DNA of 64,000 nucleotides from Sipunculus nudus. Taxonomy: Eukaryota > Annelida > Sipuncula > Golfingiida > Sipunculidae. The notes beneath the pieces are model-generated. The model saw only the letters and a list, made by a program, of their open reading frames with translations, had not been told where the DNA came from and did not search any database. Below are positions 24,060 through 36,500 of this stretch, one piece after another (position 1 is the stretch's first letter; every line of letters begins with the position of its first letter). Both the position numbers and the translations under genes were made by a program. Location of the stretch: positions 21,719,508 to 21,783,507 of the forward strand of contig CM049313.1 of the NCBI GenBank assembly GCA_026874595.1. Direction: 5' to 3'.

Positions 24060-25180
24060 ATATCTATTAGGGACCCATATTATTATCTATATTTGGACCC
24101 ATACTCTACAATCTGTATACTTCGCCTATTTGTAATCGGTATAGACCACATGGAGTTCACTTCTTTTCATATGCTGACGACCAACACATTATATATCATT
24201 CAAGCTGAAACTTCCTCAAGCTCATTCAAGATGTCTTCGAATTTCGAAAAAAAATGTATACAAGATATAAGAACATGGATGAAGACAAATTTACTAAAAT
24301 TTAAATGATGAAAAAACTGAATTTATAGTATTCGGTTCAAGGGCAAACATCAGTAAATTAGAAAATGGAATAAGTTTGAGAGTTGGAAAAAACACTATTA
24401 ATGCAGTATCAAATGTGGAAAACCTGGGATTTAAAATAGACTCTTCGTGTAAAAATACCAGTCATGTAAATAAACTCCTGTAAACAGTTTATATGTAACC
24501 ATCAGAAAAATCAGTCACATCCACAGTAAAATTTGTAGTTCAACAGCTAAAACTTTGATGCAAGATATTTTACTTTCTTCCCTCGACTTCAAAAACTCTT
24601 TACTAGTAGGAACTGCAAAGCGGCATCCGAAAGGACTCCAGAAAGTTTTGATTATGGACGCTTGGTTTTTTTTTATGATGTATTAATTTGATCATATTTT
24701 TTCTGCTTGATTAGACCGCATTGGTCTAAAACTGGAGTGTCCTTTGATTGTTAAGACTGCTTTGTAAATGTTAAATATGTTAAAGGGTATTGTTCCAAAG
24801 TGCCTTTTTGATCTGTTTTGCCTGTGAGGAATGGCAACGGAATAGAAAGTACAACTACATGATTATCCTATTGCGTATTGTAGATGCAGTCTAGACAGGG
24901 AGAGGTCTTACCGTTATTTTGGACCAAGCATATGGAATAGTCTACCTTAATTGTAAGTAGTCAGAAAACAGCTAAGCTAATATTAAGTTTTATCTTAAGA
25001 CATATCTGTTTGCTAACTGTTACTATTTTTTTTAATATATACACCATATTATAGTTTTATTTATATGTATTCTATCTTATTTATATGGTATCATTTTGTG
25101 TGAAGCGCATCTGAAAACACTGTACTTGTTTTATATGATGCGCTGTATAAGAAAGAAAATGTAATGTTAAATAATGTAAT
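24060..25180 (+). mobile_element. LINE remnant with reverse transcriptase YADD motif
   Basis: The plus strand encodes SYADDQH at 24167-24187, the reverse transcriptase catalytic motif C. After a frame change it encodes CIQDIRTWMKTNLLK, then after another change NDEKTEFIVFGS and VSNVENLGFKIDSS. These match the region after the catalytic site in L2/CR1/Jockey-type non-LTR elements. Later text (24540-24960) is more decayed. At least two frameshifts and several stops mark it as dead. The 3' part near 25090-25170 (TGATGCGCTGTATAAGAAA) resembles the usual 3' tail. Confidence 0.85.
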
Positions 25181-26099
25181 TTAAAAGCATTCAGTTTTTA
25201 AAACAAACTCAGAGACTGTAGAGACATGACCTTATTTAAGACTGCAGCCTCTTCTTTTATAGGACCCACCTATTTTTGTATTCTGATTCGGCCAGCTAAA
25301 ACTTGAATGCAACAGCCTGTGTTAAAACTTATCAGGTTTCTCACAATGATTACTTCAATAAAAAAAATAATAAGAATAACAAAAGAATTAAAATGGTCGA
25401 TGGCGTCACGTGAACATATTTAACATTTACAATAATATAATCTTTCAGTTATCTATAAAATATATTACACGCACGGTTTGATGCTATTTACCAACATTAA
25501 AACGTTTATGTCACCTTTCATTTATTACTCTATTATAGGCCCAAGTAACCCTTAGCTTTGTGGACAGACCAAAGTACGTCAGGATCATTATTCAAATACA
25601 AAGAAGACCAACTGTGTCCAAACGAGTAATAATATTTCGGAGTAGTTTTCAGTAATTGAAAGGACAATTATAATTTTATCATGTTCGCTATTTCACTATG
25701 AAACGAGACTTGATTGAGTAGGGTTACCGGAGTAATGAAAGTTTCTGACATTCTTTCGATATCTGATATGAGAAATTTATACCGGGTTCAATCAGTATTG
25801 AATGGGTAATAGAGCGTTCCCGCGGCAATCCAAAGCTTTTTAAAACCCTTTTGGCAAAACTGTTTTGGATCAAGCTGAAATGATGGTTTCCGATCGTTTT
25901 GAATGCTAATCGTTCTATCCACTTTGCTCGAGTGTCGTGTGAAAACTCTAGAACGGTTTGGACCCAGTTTTCAAGCAGCAACTTGGTCACAGCGCTAGTG
26001 CGAATGCTTCGTCAGCAAGTTTTTACATTGTATCACATGTAAAAAGTATATCCCCTAACAAAATTCACCTTTTTGAAGTATATTTGAAGTTGTTTTTCA
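25181..26099. other. No gene recognised
   Basis: The minus strand at 25724-25990 is open for 88 codons (TRAKWIERLAFKTIGNHH) but its start is not ATG and no family is recognisable. Confidence 0.4.
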
Positions 26100-26640
26100 A
26101 CAGATAGCCGGAGATGTGTTTCCAGCAGATCTCGAGCAGGTATTCAGCACATTCACAGCATATGCTGCATATGTGATCCAAGACGTATGGATCATATGCT
26201 GAAAATCTGCTCCATACCTACTATGTATTACCCTGAATTGCGCAGCAGATTTTGAGAAGCGGTTTCAGCACGCATTGAGCGTTTCCAATTATTTAAAGCA
26301 GTGCTCCAATGGCACTAAAGCATATATTGGGCAGTTCTTCAGTAGAACCTGAGCAGTATGCTCTCCTGCAGTAGTCATATTTACTCATATTTATTCATAT
26401 TTACTGCTGGAGCAGTGCTCTCTTGGAGAACTGTGTGCTCGAGTGGAGCAGTGCTCTCTAGGAGCAGTGCTCTCCTGGAGCAGTCATCTGTGCTTACCTG
26501 GAGCAGTGCTCTTCTAGAGCAGAACTGTGAGCTCTGATGTAGCAGTGCTCCCTTTGAGCAGTGCTCCCCTAAAGCATTACTTTGTTTTCCAGTGGAGTAG
26601 TGCTGTCCTTGTAGATGTTCACACCACATTGCGCTCTCCA
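26100..26640. repeat. AGCAGAT/AGCATATGCTG repeat, copy 2, plus GGAGCAGTGCTCTC minisatellite
   Basis: 26100-26340 repeats the motif set of 19960-20320. 26400-26600 is an irregular short tandem repeat of (T)GGAGCAGTGCTCTC with spacing of about 15-35 bases. Confidence 0.65.
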
Positions 26641-26644
26641 TCAT

Positions 26645-27884
26645 GTGAAAAACACATACCTTTCAATGTGTATAACAGACATTTATTAATTATACACAGT
26701 TAATATAAGCTTATTGTTGTCTTGCTCCTGCGTAAGTGAGGATCCACATCATGACATTTTGCATTCTCCCAGCCAGGTGTTCCACTGTCATGCATAAGGC
26801 TAAAGCCTGAAAAATAAAAAAAAAGTGATTAAAACAGCAGTTCAAACTATATCCGTCTTCAACCATGTAATTCAAGAGGTCTTTGACAGACAATTGCAAT
26901 GGACACAGCGGTTATAATATGGTTTAAATACCGATTATATTGTTGAAAATTGTATAAATCGTATACCATAACACTGTATAAAACATTTATATGTGAGAAA
27001 TATCTAATTTTAAGAAAGGTTTGTATTGTACACAAAATTTTGTTTAAACGGAATATTATTTTCCTTCTTATTTGAAGGTGGACACAAGAAAAAAAATGCC
27101 TTAATAGCCAGAATTACATTTTGCTCTAAACAACTATGTGCCCTTAAACTCATAAGATAGAGCATAAAAGCATGAATGCCAACTTTTAAACGTCTGGCCC
27201 TAAGCCTAAGCCAGATTTTTTGTGCCTTGCAAACAGAACTGTAGAATTGTTATTTGTCTGGGAGATTATAAGATACTGATCAGAGACTTTTGATCAAACC
27301 TTGAGGTTGAATAATGTTTGCCTTATTAACGCTATGTTATGTTCCCTTGCCAACATCTCCGCACCCGTGATCAAAATGTCCAACTTGGGCTTGCACGACA
27401 GAATCGCCTGGGCAGACCATCAGAGTGCGGCAACTATGCTACTGCGTTACAGATCTCCACTACAGGCTAACCACTCCATCAGAAATAAACTAGTTACAAT
27501 TAAACAGCGGCCTATATTCGATACTATCAGACATCCTTTGAAAGGGGAGAACTTACATTTTGTGTGCCTTCGTTGACAATATGTTCTCCTCTCCTGTTAC
27601 CGGTACCAGCTTTGTGCTTTAGATTTTTAACTCAAACTGTAAAGATAATGATTTCAAACTCTCAATCTTTATTCAGCAATCAAGGAAGAGGTCGGATGAC
27701 TTGTGTCAGCCAAAATATTAATAATGTAAGCAATGATTGGTATTTAAAATCGGCCATTATCTTTACTAAAATAGTAAAATAAGGTGATTTAAAAAAAAGG
27801 TGGTCGGGACTTACGGAGGGGGACGAGGCTAAGTAATTATCATGGTTTATTTAAGAAAACCTTCAGCGTACTGGTATGCTCTTA
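26645..27884. other. No gene recognised
   Basis: 27301-27576 (+) is GC-richer and open for 91 codons but lacks an ATG start, a domain or splice signals that would support a gene. Confidence 0.4.
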
Positions 27885-27892
27885 ATATGTTG

Positions 27893-27981
27893 CAGTGGCG
27901 TCAATGTTTCTTCAAGGGTGGGGGGGATGACTCGCCGACACCCCCCCCCCCCCACACACGCATATATATATATATGTGTAT

Positions 27982-28026
<45 letters not shown>

Positions 28027-28182
28027 TTTTGGCGCCTGTATGACACGTTTCAAATATATATATATATATATACTTAATTACATTTCAAATATATTTCAAT
28101 ATAATATTTCACAGTTAACTTATAAATGGAGCATGTCTATATTTTGTTCAAATCTATATTTCATATACAATAATATTGACTT

Positions 28183-28238
<56 letters not shown>

Positions 28239-28335
28239 CCTCTTAAAAGTAGGGGGGATGATAACATTGACCATCCCCCCTTGCCAAAAAGTGGGGGGGA
28301 TATATACCCCCTCCCCCCCTATATTGACGCCCCTG
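27893..28335. mobile_element. hAT-like MITE with 8-bp target duplication
   Basis: The left end reads CAGTGGCGTCAATG and the right end, reverse complemented, CAGGGGCGTCAATA: a short terminal inverted repeat of the hAT style. Flanks are ATATGTTG (27885-27892) and ATGTGTTG (28336-28343), an 8-bp duplication with one change. Inside are G/C homopolymers at both ends and (TA)n tracts at 27961-28021, 28057-28070 and 28186-28237. No coding capacity. Confidence 0.8.
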
Positions 28336-28379
28336 ATGTGTTGCCATAACTTGTAAGGAATTATATTTAACTGCACAGT

Positions 28380-28548
28380 AGATTGTCTGTCTCAAAACAG
28401 AGTGAATCAGTATATGCTCGAGATCTGCTCTTCAAACTTTAGAAAATATTATATGCCGCTGAGGACACTGTCCCAAAGCAGCAGTGTGTGAGCATCTGCC
28501 GCGAATCTGCTCTCTGGTCCATTCCAGTACATCTCGAGGCAGCAGAGA
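28380..28548. repeat. AGCAGAT-type repeat, copy 3
   Basis: Motifs such as ATATGCTCGAGATCTGCTC and CATCTCGAGGCAGCAGAG match the style of the copies at 19960 and 26100. It abuts the left edge of the duplicated segment. Confidence 0.5.
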
Positions 28549-29689
28549 TTATGGACATATTACGATAAGTTGTGCCTGATACGCTCTGATACTTTTTTCC
28601 GTCTTTCCAATGAAAGAGGTCACGCTTCCAGACGAATTTGTCGCGTTGCAAACTCTAATACAGAGTAGAATAAATGAGCGGGGAAAAAACTACCTCCTTT
28701 TTATGCCGATCTTGTCCCGATCGGGTTTAACCACATTTCTATACCTTAATAGATGGCAAGAAGAGGTGATATAACTTTATCAATAACTTTATGATCGTAA
28801 TGGAACGTAAGCAAGTGTAAGATATCGTGGATCCAAATCTTGATGATCGTAAAGAATCGCAAATTTTCGTTATAGAATCGTAACAGATCTTAATAAATTG
28901 GTGGGGGATCGGTTATCCAATCGTGGTAGATCTTGTCCGGGATCCTAACAAACCGTAAATATTAAAGCGTATGAAAGGGGGTAAATATTAACTCATTTCA
29001 ACAAATAGATCAACGATCATGAAGTTATCCTACGATGCTTGCTTCACAAGTGTAAAGGCAGAATACTTACACAGACTCGTTTTGTAAAATTATATTCGAC
29101 AGTAGTAAAAAGGATTCAAGAATAAACTAAACAAGGAAATCGTAATCAAACAATTCTGGAATGTCAACTTGAAATGAATTTTTAATAATATTAAAATTAG
29201 ATACACTGATTTTTTAAAGAATATTTATGCTCGATATTTTATTATTAGTAACCATGAACCAATCAAATGAAATCAATTGCAGATAGAAGTTAATAGCTTA
29301 CCCAACATGCATAAATTAACGGAATACCTTATAAAAAGATATGAGACCTGGGCACAAACATTACTTGTCTGGCTATCCATGAATACGCTTAATCTATGCC
29401 CTATAAATGTTGTTAAGCTGTTAGACTGAACAACTTAGTGATTCAACGCTATGCCTGGCCTACTTTATACAGCTATATACAGGCGATGCTTTCATCTGGC
29501 CCAGGAGTCAGTGGCCGCATAACTGAGATTCACATATTCGTTGGGACTAAATTAACAACAAATATAATATGGTGCACGTATTTTTAAGTTAAGAAATGAT
29601 ATTAAAAGGAAAAATTATCCTAATCATGAAAAAAATGGTCGATTTATCGATGTGGTTGCTACACTAAGTCTGTCCTGAGACCAGACTAA

Positions 29690-29691
<2 letters not shown>

Positions 29692-29731
<40 letters not shown>
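29692..29731. repeat. (TA)n microsatellite
   Basis: Counterpart of the tract at 8562 inside the duplicated segment. Confidence 0.9.
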
Positions 29732-29733
<2 letters not shown>

Positions 29734-29929
29734 TTAAATCATTTGTGATATGTCGTATTTAAATGAATCTTAGACACTTGGAGAAAATAAGGAAATACAT
29801 ATAAGTATATCTTCCATTTGTTTACCATGAGGATAAAATTAGAATACAATAATGGATTATATATTGAATATATAGCGTTATGCGTGTTTTTCATGTATTA
29901 TAAGTAAATAAGTGTACTTTATTTTCAGA

Positions 29930-30178
29930 CAAAAACATCGTCACTGCAATTGTTTTAATAGGGGCGTCACCCCATCAGTTGTAATATATACCACCATTTT
30001 ATTAATGTAGTCAATGCAGTTCTTATTTTTTTCTTTGATCCAAAAACTAACCTTTGAAACTTCAAAATTATTATAGTACACATAATTTTCAGGAAAATTA
30101 TTGAAAAACGCAGGCTTAATACGGGTCTTCTTCATATGAATCTTTGCTGCGTTCCATAATCCTTTAACGCAACTTGGA
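29930..30178 (-). pseudogene. GT15-like mannosyltransferase, 3'-end pseudogene
   Basis: The minus-strand translation includes LWNAAKIHMKK, FPENYVYYNNFEVSKVSFW and CIDYINK, matching the C-terminal third of the intact gene at 8776-9744. A frameshift after INK destroys the conserved C-terminal NGG..YNRWGDAP block, which can still be seen in another frame as VTPLLKQLQ. The upstream two thirds of the gene, including the membrane anchor and DDD motif, are absent because the duplication breakpoint lies at 30178. It cannot make an active enzyme. Confidence 0.9.
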
Positions 30179-30181
30179 CTA

Positions 30182-30615
30182 TCACAACTGTAGGTTCAGC
30201 GTTGACGTGCCTATTTTTTATGAACGGTAAAAAGGTTTATCTTTAGTTAAAAGACGTCCTGTTAGGCACAGGAGGAAGTTTAAACATTTACGAACATGTG
30301 CTTTTGACAATGTAGAAGTGTAGTGGTAACTTTACTAAAGAAGGTATCTGTCCTTTGTCCCCGCGAGGAAGGTATGCGTTCATTGTCTCCGCAAGGAAGA
30401 CTTCCGTTCGTGTGTTTGCCTCTTCCACTAAAAGATAGCCTGTTATTAGAGAATGATACCATGGCTTCGATAGGTGAGACACTGATTATTCGTATTGGCT
30501 AAAGTTTTTGCACTTCATTGCACATAGCCAGGCAAAAGTCTATATCAGAAGTATGCGTTCATTGTCTCCGCGAGGAAGGTATGCGTTCATTGTCTCCGCA
30601 AGGAAGGCCTACGTT
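30182..30615. repeat. Copy of the 28-bp array flank with four seed units
   Basis: Homologous to 15627-16045. 28-bp-type units (GAGGAAGGTATGCGTTCATT) occur as two short runs of about two units each, at 30345-30400 and 30550-30608. The second lies at the position corresponding to the start of the 3.9-kb array. A GT-rich run follows at 30615. Confidence 0.88.
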
Positions 30616-30639
30616 CGTGTGTGTGTGTGTGTATGTTTG

Positions 30640-32560
30640 TTTTGTGTGTTTGTAAACACCATCTTTTAAAACACGCGCAATCATGAAGGGAATCTTATAA
30701 CATTTTCTGGAGATTCGTGAATTGATCATTGAATTAGATTTTTGCGTGGATCCATCATATGATCCTTATCCAGGAACGTCATCAAAGAATAGCACAAATC
30801 TACAGTCACTTTTGCAAGAAAGGAAGCAAGAATATGAGCAGAATAAGTAAACGACGGCAGCTTGCATTTATTAGAATTCACAGTTCCAGTCGAAAAATGC
30901 GGGGATAGGTGGAAATGCTTGATTCTCGTATGTCAGTTTCAGCAGTATTTTTTTTAATATTTCCATTTTTCAAAATAAAACATATTCATAAATATTATTA
31001 ACTAACAGACGCGGACGTGAAACCGTGTATTCCGTGTATAATATCCGTGTATAAATAATTTTAACAATCAAATCATGATACATAAATTATGATATTTTGG
31101 CCCATATTGACATGATACAAATTTAGTAAGCCTGTTCACGGCACACGCATAGTGACGCACACGCACAGTCAGATTTTTAGTTTAGCTCACTCTTTGACCG
31201 TCGTCCGTCCCTCCCTCCTTCCATTAACGGGACACAAATCATAATCGTTTGACCTAGAATCTTCTTTTTTATATCCAGGGAGTTACATAAAGCATCTTCA
31301 AGGACACCTTGAATAAGGTCACTACAACCTATACTCTGGGAGTTATCGAGTCTGTTTGTACATCGTAGAATAATCAAAATTTTACACAATAATACAGCTC
31401 CAATATCTGAATAACCTATGCTTTGATTGTCATGATTTTTTCTATGCGTATGCCTGGATCATGGGCAGGCTTTTCAGTTATTAAAGACCTGTGGCGCCGC
31501 CTTTAGCTTTTTTTTTCTAGGTTTCACGCATTTTATCACCAGGTTGAGACTTTTAAAAAACAATCTGGCTGTTAACATGGCAGATACCGTGACCTTTGGA
31601 CCTGGAAACTTCAAAGTGTACAAATATGCGTTTAAAAATATCTCCATGTGCACACAAACTGAAATTTAATGGGATTATCTTTTATCGTCCTATAAAAAAA
31701 ATCTCGTTCTCGTTATATAAAAATGGCTTATTTTTATATCTGGCATCAATGAACTTAGATATTCCATTAATCCATTTATTAAAATAACCGGAAAACGCAG
31801 ATCCCACCACACACTGGCTATTTATTTATATTCATGTGTTTATAAGGTCGGGATGGGGGCTAAAATTATCCAAAAACTTTAATCAAGGATATATGGTGGC
31901 CACAAGATGAACCAGGGTATTGCAAGGGTGTTTTGCAACTGAAAACGTTTCAATTTCAGCATATATGCAAACAGCCAACTTTTGTAAGTTTTTTTTGTTT
32001 GTCAAATTGTTATGTTTACTGACACCTTATTAAAAAAAAAGCTCATATATATCCGTCACAAAGACATTTTATGAATATTTTTTCAACCTGGATTAGCCAA
32101 AGTTCATTAATATATAATCGGAATAAACCGAAAACCGCATTTCATAGAATATATTGATCTGCAATACAACAATCTGAACGACTGCAGCTTCGCCAGTCTC
32201 AGAAACGGTTCATATGCATCCTGTTCATGACGTTCATGTTCAGCTGGGCCAGTTTATATACGCCAGCTGAACTTGCTCGGGTCCTTCCTATTAATGAAAA
32301 GTTATCTTCGCCCAGTGTTGTAATGATATGTTATTGTCAGACAATGCTGAATCTTTAAAATATTATCTACATTGCGGGCCATTTGATGATATGTTGATAA
32401 ATAAGAAAACGTGTAACCGAACTAAGGTAGTTCGTTGCACATATGCGGGAGCTAAAACCTGCTATAACCACATGAATATGAGACGTGAGATATCGGGATT
32501 GGCCCCGTTAAGAGAAATATTATTTACTTCGAGCGGTATACATGGCTAAATAATAACGTG
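30640..32560. other. No gene recognised
   Basis: 31200-31345 contains one decayed copy of the satellite unit found at 38440 (GACCTAGAATCTTCTT, AATAAGGTCACTACAACCTA). A hairpin GTTCAGCTGG...CCAGCTGAAC lies near 32241-32275. A 73-codon frame at 32328-32549 (+) has no recognisable family. Confidence 0.45.
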
Positions 32561-32568
32561 AAAGTACT

Positions 32569-32837
32569 TACCCTAAAAAAGCAAGATTTGCATCGGGCTC
32601 TGTGTCATTCTCATCAGAATTACTTTCCTCTGCCGGACCACTTACGCAGTAAAGAAGACAAAAAGTAGCCAGAAGAGCCAGAAACGCTAGTCCGCAAGCC
32701 ATAAGGGGAGTCCCAACAGCCGAGTTACCAGCAACCACAAAAGGGATAGATCCGCCAATCATGCCGAGGCATAACAAAACCGAAACAACACAAAGGACTT
32801 TATAGCAGGGTTTCACGTCGTACTGCATGTTCTTCAT
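32569..32837 (-). CDS. Exon encoding a small two-helix membrane protein (unknown)
   Basis: From the ATG at 32837 the minus strand encodes about 88 residues. A short N-terminal tail (MKNMQYDVKPCYK) is followed by two hydrophobic segments at residues about 13-35 (VLCVVSVLLCLGMIGGSIPF) and about 44-66 (LMACGLAFLALLATFCLLYC). An acidic stretch EESNSDENDTEPD comes next. The frame meets a strong donor, AGG|GTAAGT, at about 32567-32570. An acceptor-like TTGGATTAG precedes the start by a few bases, so this may be the first coding exon. The composition and splice donor make a real gene likely. I do not recognise the family, and downstream exons were not found. Confidence 0.55.
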
Positions 32838-32975
32838 TTCAACCTAATCCAACGGTTTTCAAAGAAATCAGAATATAAACTCTCGGACGAAATTTTATTC
32901 TACAGGTGAACTGAGGTCAAGCAATATAGTTCCTAAATACTGGTTTAATAGAATTCGCAACACCCACACTGATCG

Positions 32976-32981
<6 letters not shown>

Positions 32982-33045
<64 letters not shown>
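32982..33045. repeat. (TA)n microsatellite
   Basis: About 31 TA dinucleotides. Confidence 0.95.
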
Positions 33046-33048
<3 letters not shown>

Positions 33049-33800
33049 GGCAGCATGTATAATCAATGGAAGTTTTCGTGGGCTGATTGTTTTTAGCATT
33101 CTTAACTGTGTTCACACGATTCACACGTATGTGTTGCCCCTAACAACTAGATCACGCTGTCGTAAATGCATGCAGTGATTGGGTACGACCACCGGGGAGT
33201 GGCATAGGTGTTATGGGAGAGGAAACGTGCAATCCTGCCTTGTTTCTTTGAAGCTGAATGTATACTGTAACTACAATGGTGGAATATCGCCTACACATTT
33301 CTTTTTGCAATACATTAGGGTTTGTTGAAGAGTAATGCGATATGTGTTGTGATATTTTCATGTTATTTATTTATAGGAATCGAGTGTGAATTTTTATATC
33401 ATTAATGAACTATTCTTATGTTTTTTTCATGTTAAATAGTATGAGAGAAAAAGGTTTATGCAGATCAGTTCATTGCAAATACGAAATACGACAATATTAC
33501 TTATAAATGTACTTATCCAAGTACATAGTTGTTGCTGAATGTACTGGATGAAAATCTCAAAATCAAAATGTTTTCTTTAGGCCGTATATGTGCAAATACC
33601 TTTGCAATTAGAGAATTATGGACTGTGGTTAGGCGCAAAGTGGAAAAAGTGGTGTGTTAAATCACAGTCGAGTACAACATCGCAAGGCTGCTTTTCTTAA
33701 ACAATAGCACTTTAAACTGTAAATTTGATCTTAATGCAGTTATTATAAGATAAAAGTTGTTATGGAATCTAATAATAACAAAGCACAAACCCTTGTTACG
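33046..33800. other. No gene recognised
   Basis: AT-rich, with only short chance frames. Confidence 0.5.
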
Positions 33801-33807
33801 GAGAAAA

Positions 33808-34080
33808 AAATTAGATTCCGCAACACTAGGTATAGCGTGAATTGTCAAGAGGAATGAATAATAACAAATAATTATAATGTATTCACAGAACAATCCCAAC
33901 ATTACAATACACTAAATCAATACAATTACACAGTATTTAAGACATAACAATAATAAAAATGTAAATCACCAGACTCCGGATCCTAGGCTTTGATTCCTGG
34001 ATACCACAACTCTCACAGTCTAACAAGAGTCTTTTAGCGAAAATAATCAACGTGAATAGTTTAAGTAAATCTTTCGGTGA
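33808..34080. repeat. Dispersed repeat, copy 2 (partner 6105-6420)
   Basis: Aligns with 6105-6420 through TAGATTC.G.AACA.TAGG, GGAATGAATAA and AATCAATACAATTA; somewhat shorter. Confidence 0.6.
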
Positions 34081-34437
34081 AGAATACGAATAAATCTCGA
34101 AGAAATCTCTGCAAATTTTCTATAGTTTATCAGGCCTACTTAAGCATTACCTACTTATAGTCTTTAGACGCGAAAGTGACTATACCACTTCAAATCTGTC
34201 ATTAATTCCATCCCATTTAGATGTCTAAGGTTGTGCTGAAAATAATCTTTTTACTAAAAAGAATATCCAGACGGTTATAAACCGACACAAGTACATATTC
34301 GGTACCGTAAAAATTCGGTAATACATTAAAGCATACTTCTTAGTTTAACCTGCTGAAAATCTCCCCCGGAAAAGCCCCCCCCCCCCCAAACACACACACA
34401 CAGACACACCCTACCCATGACATCCATACCCATTATC

Positions 34438-34790
34438 ATATGAACTTAAATGAAAGCAGAAATTGTCAATATGGCAAATTTCCAACTTATCTCTTTTATT
34501 AAAATAAATCAGAGCTCTCACGGTTAAGCTTTTTGACTGAGTAATGTGAGCGTGCCCCCTGTTTACAGTTACCTAGGGATATAACGCTTACCTTTTTTAG
34601 ACGAATAGTTTTATGCGGAGACTGTATCCCACAGTGGCGTTTCACTCTCAAATGAGTGCACCTTTCGGGGGTTCCTCGATGTAATAGAACAGGACCCGTA
34701 GGTAAGGTACACCAGGATAATCATGTGTAACCCCCTGTCACGTTGTTCGAAACCGAAATAGAATTCTGATTTCTGCAGATGCACATAATA
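34438..34790. repeat. Dispersed repeat A plus SINE body, copy 2
   Basis: 34438-34612 matches 21985-22135 and 34613-34790 matches 22427-22585. The 290 bases between these blocks in the 22-kb copy, including the tRNA-like SINE head, are missing here. Confidence 0.8.
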
Positions 34791-34878
34791 CTTAGTAGAG
34801 CTAACATTAATAAATTAAAAGCGGTTACCTCCACCCAAAATATTTAAAAAAATTGTTATAATGAAAATATTTCATTTG

Positions 34879-34881
<3 letters not shown>

Positions 34882-34953
<72 letters not shown>
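34882..34953. repeat. (TA)n microsatellite
   Basis: About 36 TA dinucleotides, the longest in the window. Confidence 0.95.
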
Positions 34954-34956
<3 letters not shown>

Positions 34957-35828
34957 CTGATTTACCTTTCACATAGAGTCAGTAATAAAATATAATACAT
35001 GCCAGACTGAACAACCGTTGCGTTGCCTTAAATAATCCCATAACCTTAATTTAATTCAGTCTATCCAACAAGACAGATGTATTTATTAATCAAGCTGGGC
35101 TTCATATTTTCAATTTATACAAAAATAACAAAATTTTGTAGACCGCATCCTTTTTTTCGCTGTATTAGTCATCCAGGTGGGTGATTTCTTTCTGTTCTTG
35201 CCAATCCGTATTGGTAACATCCAAAATAACATATCCTTGAACGATTTATAATTAGTATTCTGTAAGTTACCTATAAACATCATTTATTACTGTGTCAAAC
35301 CCGTATTATCGTACCGGATATTGTGTTCTATGTTTGTATTGGTGTTGGCAAGCGGTGAGAAAACCTATATAGCATTCATTTGATTCTGTGGATTATAAAG
35401 ATGACAATGACACAGTTGGAAACACATAAAGACCAACAGTCTGTCACAATAATCTTATATTAGACTTAAGCCCAGTAGTCGGCCTAAATAACATTGTTGC
35501 AAGTGTGACATCATAATGGTCATTTGGTTACCATAATCACATAAAGATGTCCTTAATTTGCAAACATGAAATAAGTCAACCTTTTTTTGGTGCAAATGAG
35601 CAATTCTGTTTTAGAAAGACTGAAAATGATTGCAGTAAACCATTAAAAAAATCCATCATAACGTCTTGTGATACATGAAGATGACGTTTATAAAATAGAC
35701 TTTTAATGTAACTTAAATGTTCCTATGCGTTCACCATATTATTAAAGTTAAAACTTATCTAAAGGGAGAAGTAACAAGAATACACGTATTAATTTGCAAT
35801 TCATTGAAATGAGGTTGAACACTATTTA
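34954..35828. other. No gene recognised
   Basis: AT-rich; nothing supportable on either strand. Confidence 0.5.
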
Positions 35829-36500
35829 AATGCTAGATGTTCCCTTATGTCGAAAACCCATATCCCTCATGATACATATATTTTAATTTCATATATGATT
35901 GATCCTGTATATGGTATTCCCTTTGACTGTCTAAAGGGCTTTGTCTTGATATATCGTAGACCCAGCCGGAAACTTTCAGACACCGATGCATGTTGTTCTC
36001 ACGATATTGTCACGATATTCTCACGATATCTCACTATTGTCAACTCGTTGGGTAAGTGGGCAAGTGTTATTGCCCTGGCCAATATATATAAAATTAATAT
36101 TATTGGTAAAAGTTATATCTTAGTCAGATTCAATAAAAGGCAATAAAAAGCAATTAAACATCATTAAGATGCTGATTATTCCCTGATATCATGATATCGA
36201 TAATCCGATACCCCTCATGATCCATATCTGGATATAACATATCCCTACTCCTATTTATACATGATTTATCCTGTATGTGATTTTCCCTTGAACTATCTCA
36301 GGGGCATTGTCTGATATATCGTAGACCCAGCTGACAACTTTCCGACACTAGGGCAAGTCTTTCTCAAGATATTTCCAAACCCTTAGGCAAGGGGGCAAGT
36401 GTTAATGTCGAGGCCTGCCCTAATCAATATACATAAAATCGTTACTATTGGTAAATTGGCATCTTAGTCAAATTCAATAGATAGGCAATGAAGAGATTTT
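35829..36500. repeat. Diverged tandem duplication, about 345-365 bp unit
   Basis: Two units share CCTCATGAT.CATAT, GAT..ATCCTGTAT.TG, TGATATATCGTAGACCCAGC, GGGCAAGTGTTA(T/A)TG and ATCTTAGTCA.ATTCAATA. Spacing is 365 bases in the middle and 344 near the end, so small indels separate them. Confidence 0.8.

Larger units (their letters stand above)
28549..30178. repeat. Segmental duplication, derived copy
   Basis: Same orientation and order as 7401-9108, with scattered substitutions and small indels. It ends abruptly inside the glycosyltransferase homology at about 30178, where sequence homologous to 15627 begins. Confidence 0.9.
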
